NCBI RefSeq assembly: GCF_029167105.1
Contig: NZ_JARFML010000004.1
Location: 124,001-188,000, forward strand
DNA from: Bradyrhizobium yuanmingense
GTDB lineage: Bacteria; Pseudomonadota; Alphaproteobacteria; Rhizobiales; Xanthobacteraceae
DNA length: 64,000 nt
Direction of reading: 5' to 3'
The notes under the pieces are model-generated. The model was not told the origin of the DNA. It ran no database searches and worked only from the letters and a program-made list of their open reading frames with translations. The stretch's first letter is position 1, and the number at the start of each line of letters is the position of its first letter. Below, one piece after another: positions 62,903-64,000 of this stretch. Both the position numbers and the translations under genes were made by a program.

Positions 62903-64000
62903 CTATCCTGATTGTTGAGGCTCAAGAGGTCCGGGTTTTAGCGCCGGTGTGGCCTCGGGGCTAGCCGCAAGCGGCGGATGCCGGATGTGCCAGGCGAGAC
63001 ACCCTGCGAGGATGGCGGTCGCAGCGAGGTTGTTGCCCCAAGCCTGGAAGGCGAGCGGAAACCACGGCAGCGACAGCAGCATGAGGAAGCCGGCCGCACC
63101 CAGGGCGAGCCAGGTTCCCAGGCGCACATGCGCTCGCTCGTCGAAGGCGGCCCGATGCATCAACACCGTCACCGGGAAGTACAGCCACATGAAATAGTAT
63201 TGGCGGGCCAGAGGCGAGGCGACCGTCATGAGGCAGAACAAGATGCCGAGCTCCTCGGCATCCGAGCGCGCCGTCCGCCGCGCTTGCCGCGGCATGACCG
63301 CAACGAAGCCGAGCCCGAGCAGCGCCGACAGCGCAAGCACGATCCAGTTCGCCGTCCTGTAGTCGACCTCGATCAGATTCATGGTGCGCGGCGGCTTGCT
63401 GGGATCGTCCTGATTGTAGTTGATCGGCCGGACCAGGCGATGCGTGACGGCAATGAGGGACTGGTTGACCCACGACCAGTTCTGCTCGTCACGCTGGCCA
63501 AAGCCCTTTTCCGAGCTGGCCCCGACCATGCCCTGGTACCAGGTCGCCAGCTCGGCCGCGTTGCGCTCGAAGCCGCGGATCGGTGCCGGCACGACGTAGA
63601 GAAGAATGCCGGTGAAGACGATCGCGCTGACCAGGGCCGCCCATTTGCGCCGCCAGGCCAGATAGGGCAGCACGGCGATCGGGAACACCTTGATGGCGGC
63701 GGCGAGCGCGAACATGAAGCCTGCCAGCCACGATCGCTGATGCCGCAAGCTCCAGAAGCCGTAGAGCATCATCGCCAGAAGGAGGAGGTTCGGCTGGCCG
63801 AGGTCGAACATGTCGAACACGAAGGCCACGGTGACGACGACCGGCAGCGCCTCGAGCCAACGACCCGGCGCGCGGTCCGAGCCGGTCATGACCTGGGAGA
63901 ACGCCGCGGTGTACCACCACGCCACGGCGTTCAAGATCGACAGGACGACATAGAGCGGGATCTTGCCGAACCAACTCGGGATCGCCAGCAGGATTGCCGG
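62903..64000 (-). CDS. GT87-type membrane glycosyltransferase (5' end outside window)
   Basis: The frame is open to the right edge, so the start is outside the window (a TTG at 63934 is in frame but unlikely to be the start). It has repeated membrane segments (LLLLAMMLYGFWSLRHQRS, FMFALAAAIKVFPIAVLPYLA, VSAIVFTGILLYVVPAP, MTVASPLARQYYFMWLYFPVTVL). The phrase AAAIKVFPIAVLPYLAWRRKW is typical of GT87/DUF2029 polyprenyl-dependent mannosyl- or arabinosyltransferases. Donor and acceptor are unknown. The C-terminus ends in a Pro/Gly-rich tail. Confidence 0.88.
   Translation of the reverse strand, partial: PAILLAIPSWFGKIPLYVVLSILNAVAWWYTAAFSQVMTGSDRAPGRWLEALPVVVTVAFVFDMFDLGQPNLLLLAMMLYGFWSLRHQRSWLAGFMFALAAAIKVFPIAVLPYLAWRRKWAALVSAIVFTGILLYVVPAPIRGFERNAAELATWYQGMVGASSEKGFGQRDEQNWSWVNQSLIAVTHRLVRPINYNQDDPSKPPRTMNLIEVDYRTANWIVLALSALLGLGFVAVMPRQARRTARSDAEELGILFCLMTVASPLARQYYFMWLYFPVTVLMHRAAFDERAHVRLGTWLALGAAGFLMLLSLPWFPLAFQAWGNNLAATAILAGCLAWHIRHPPLAASPEATPALKPGPLEPQQSG

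Overview
The window is dense, GC-rich alphaproteobacterial chromosome, most like Bradyrhizobium or a close relative. This rests on gene content I recognise (MucR/Ros regulator, DUF2336, DUF1491, DUF5330 and YcgN proteins, AqpS-type arsenic cluster, a PBP1A-type synthase followed by DUF1214/DUF1254 proteins), on CtrA-like boxes, and on short intergenic palindromes typical of that group. No database search was possible. I see no rRNA, intact tRNA, transposase, integrase or CRISPR array. Both window ends cut through genes: an AraC regulator on the left and a GT87 glycosyltransferase on the right.

Layout. 1-4.3 kb: an AraC regulator faces a small redox/hydrolase operon (alpha/beta hydrolase, aldo/keto reductase, Tat-exported VOC protein, quinol-monooxygenase-like protein); the last two genes each carry an apparent one-base frameshift. 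4.4-13.5 kb: a large winged-helix/STAND-type regulator, a ThDP enzyme, a triple-GAF histidine kinase and a membrane alpha/beta hydrolase. 13.5-15 kb: a DHA2 drug exporter. 15.2-19.7 kb: a tight three-gene operon (patatin phospholipase, subtilisin-like protease, metallo-beta-lactamase-fold protein) in sequence that looks less GC-rich than its surroundings. I rate this the best candidate for an undescribed, possibly anti-phage, system.

19.9-25.1 kb holds housekeeping envelope genes (YcgN, PBP1A, DUF1214, DUF1254, TauE). 25.2-30.7 kb is a polar amino-acid ABC transporter with a class V aminotransferase and an IclR regulator. 30.9-32.5 kb holds a Cj0069-like protein and a GFA-family protein. 32.5-38.6 kb is a CusBA-type metal-efflux operon with DUF411, FixH-like and Met/Cys-rich accessory proteins. 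38.8-45.0 kb is an arsenic island: two MFS transporters, a flavoprotein with a Cys-rich tail, two divergent ArsR regulators, two unrelated arsenate reductases and an AqpS channel. The intergenic DNA there carries repeated palindromes and promoters that appear to give leaderless mRNAs.

45.0-49.9 kb is a four-gene operon built on an exported TPR-CHAT (caspase-like) protein with a secreted small protein and two zinc-ribbon proteins. 50-58.4 kb holds envelope and cell-cycle-flavoured genes (lipoprotein, DUF2336, DUF1491, peptidoglycan-binding protein, PAS histidine kinase, DUF5330, SufE, MucR, Pro-rich membrane protein), with CtrA-like boxes before the DUF2336 and kinase genes. 58.7-64 kb has two membrane glycosyltransferases, a class II aldolase and an M20 peptidase. 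Several short repeat elements lie between 52 and 61.5 kb.
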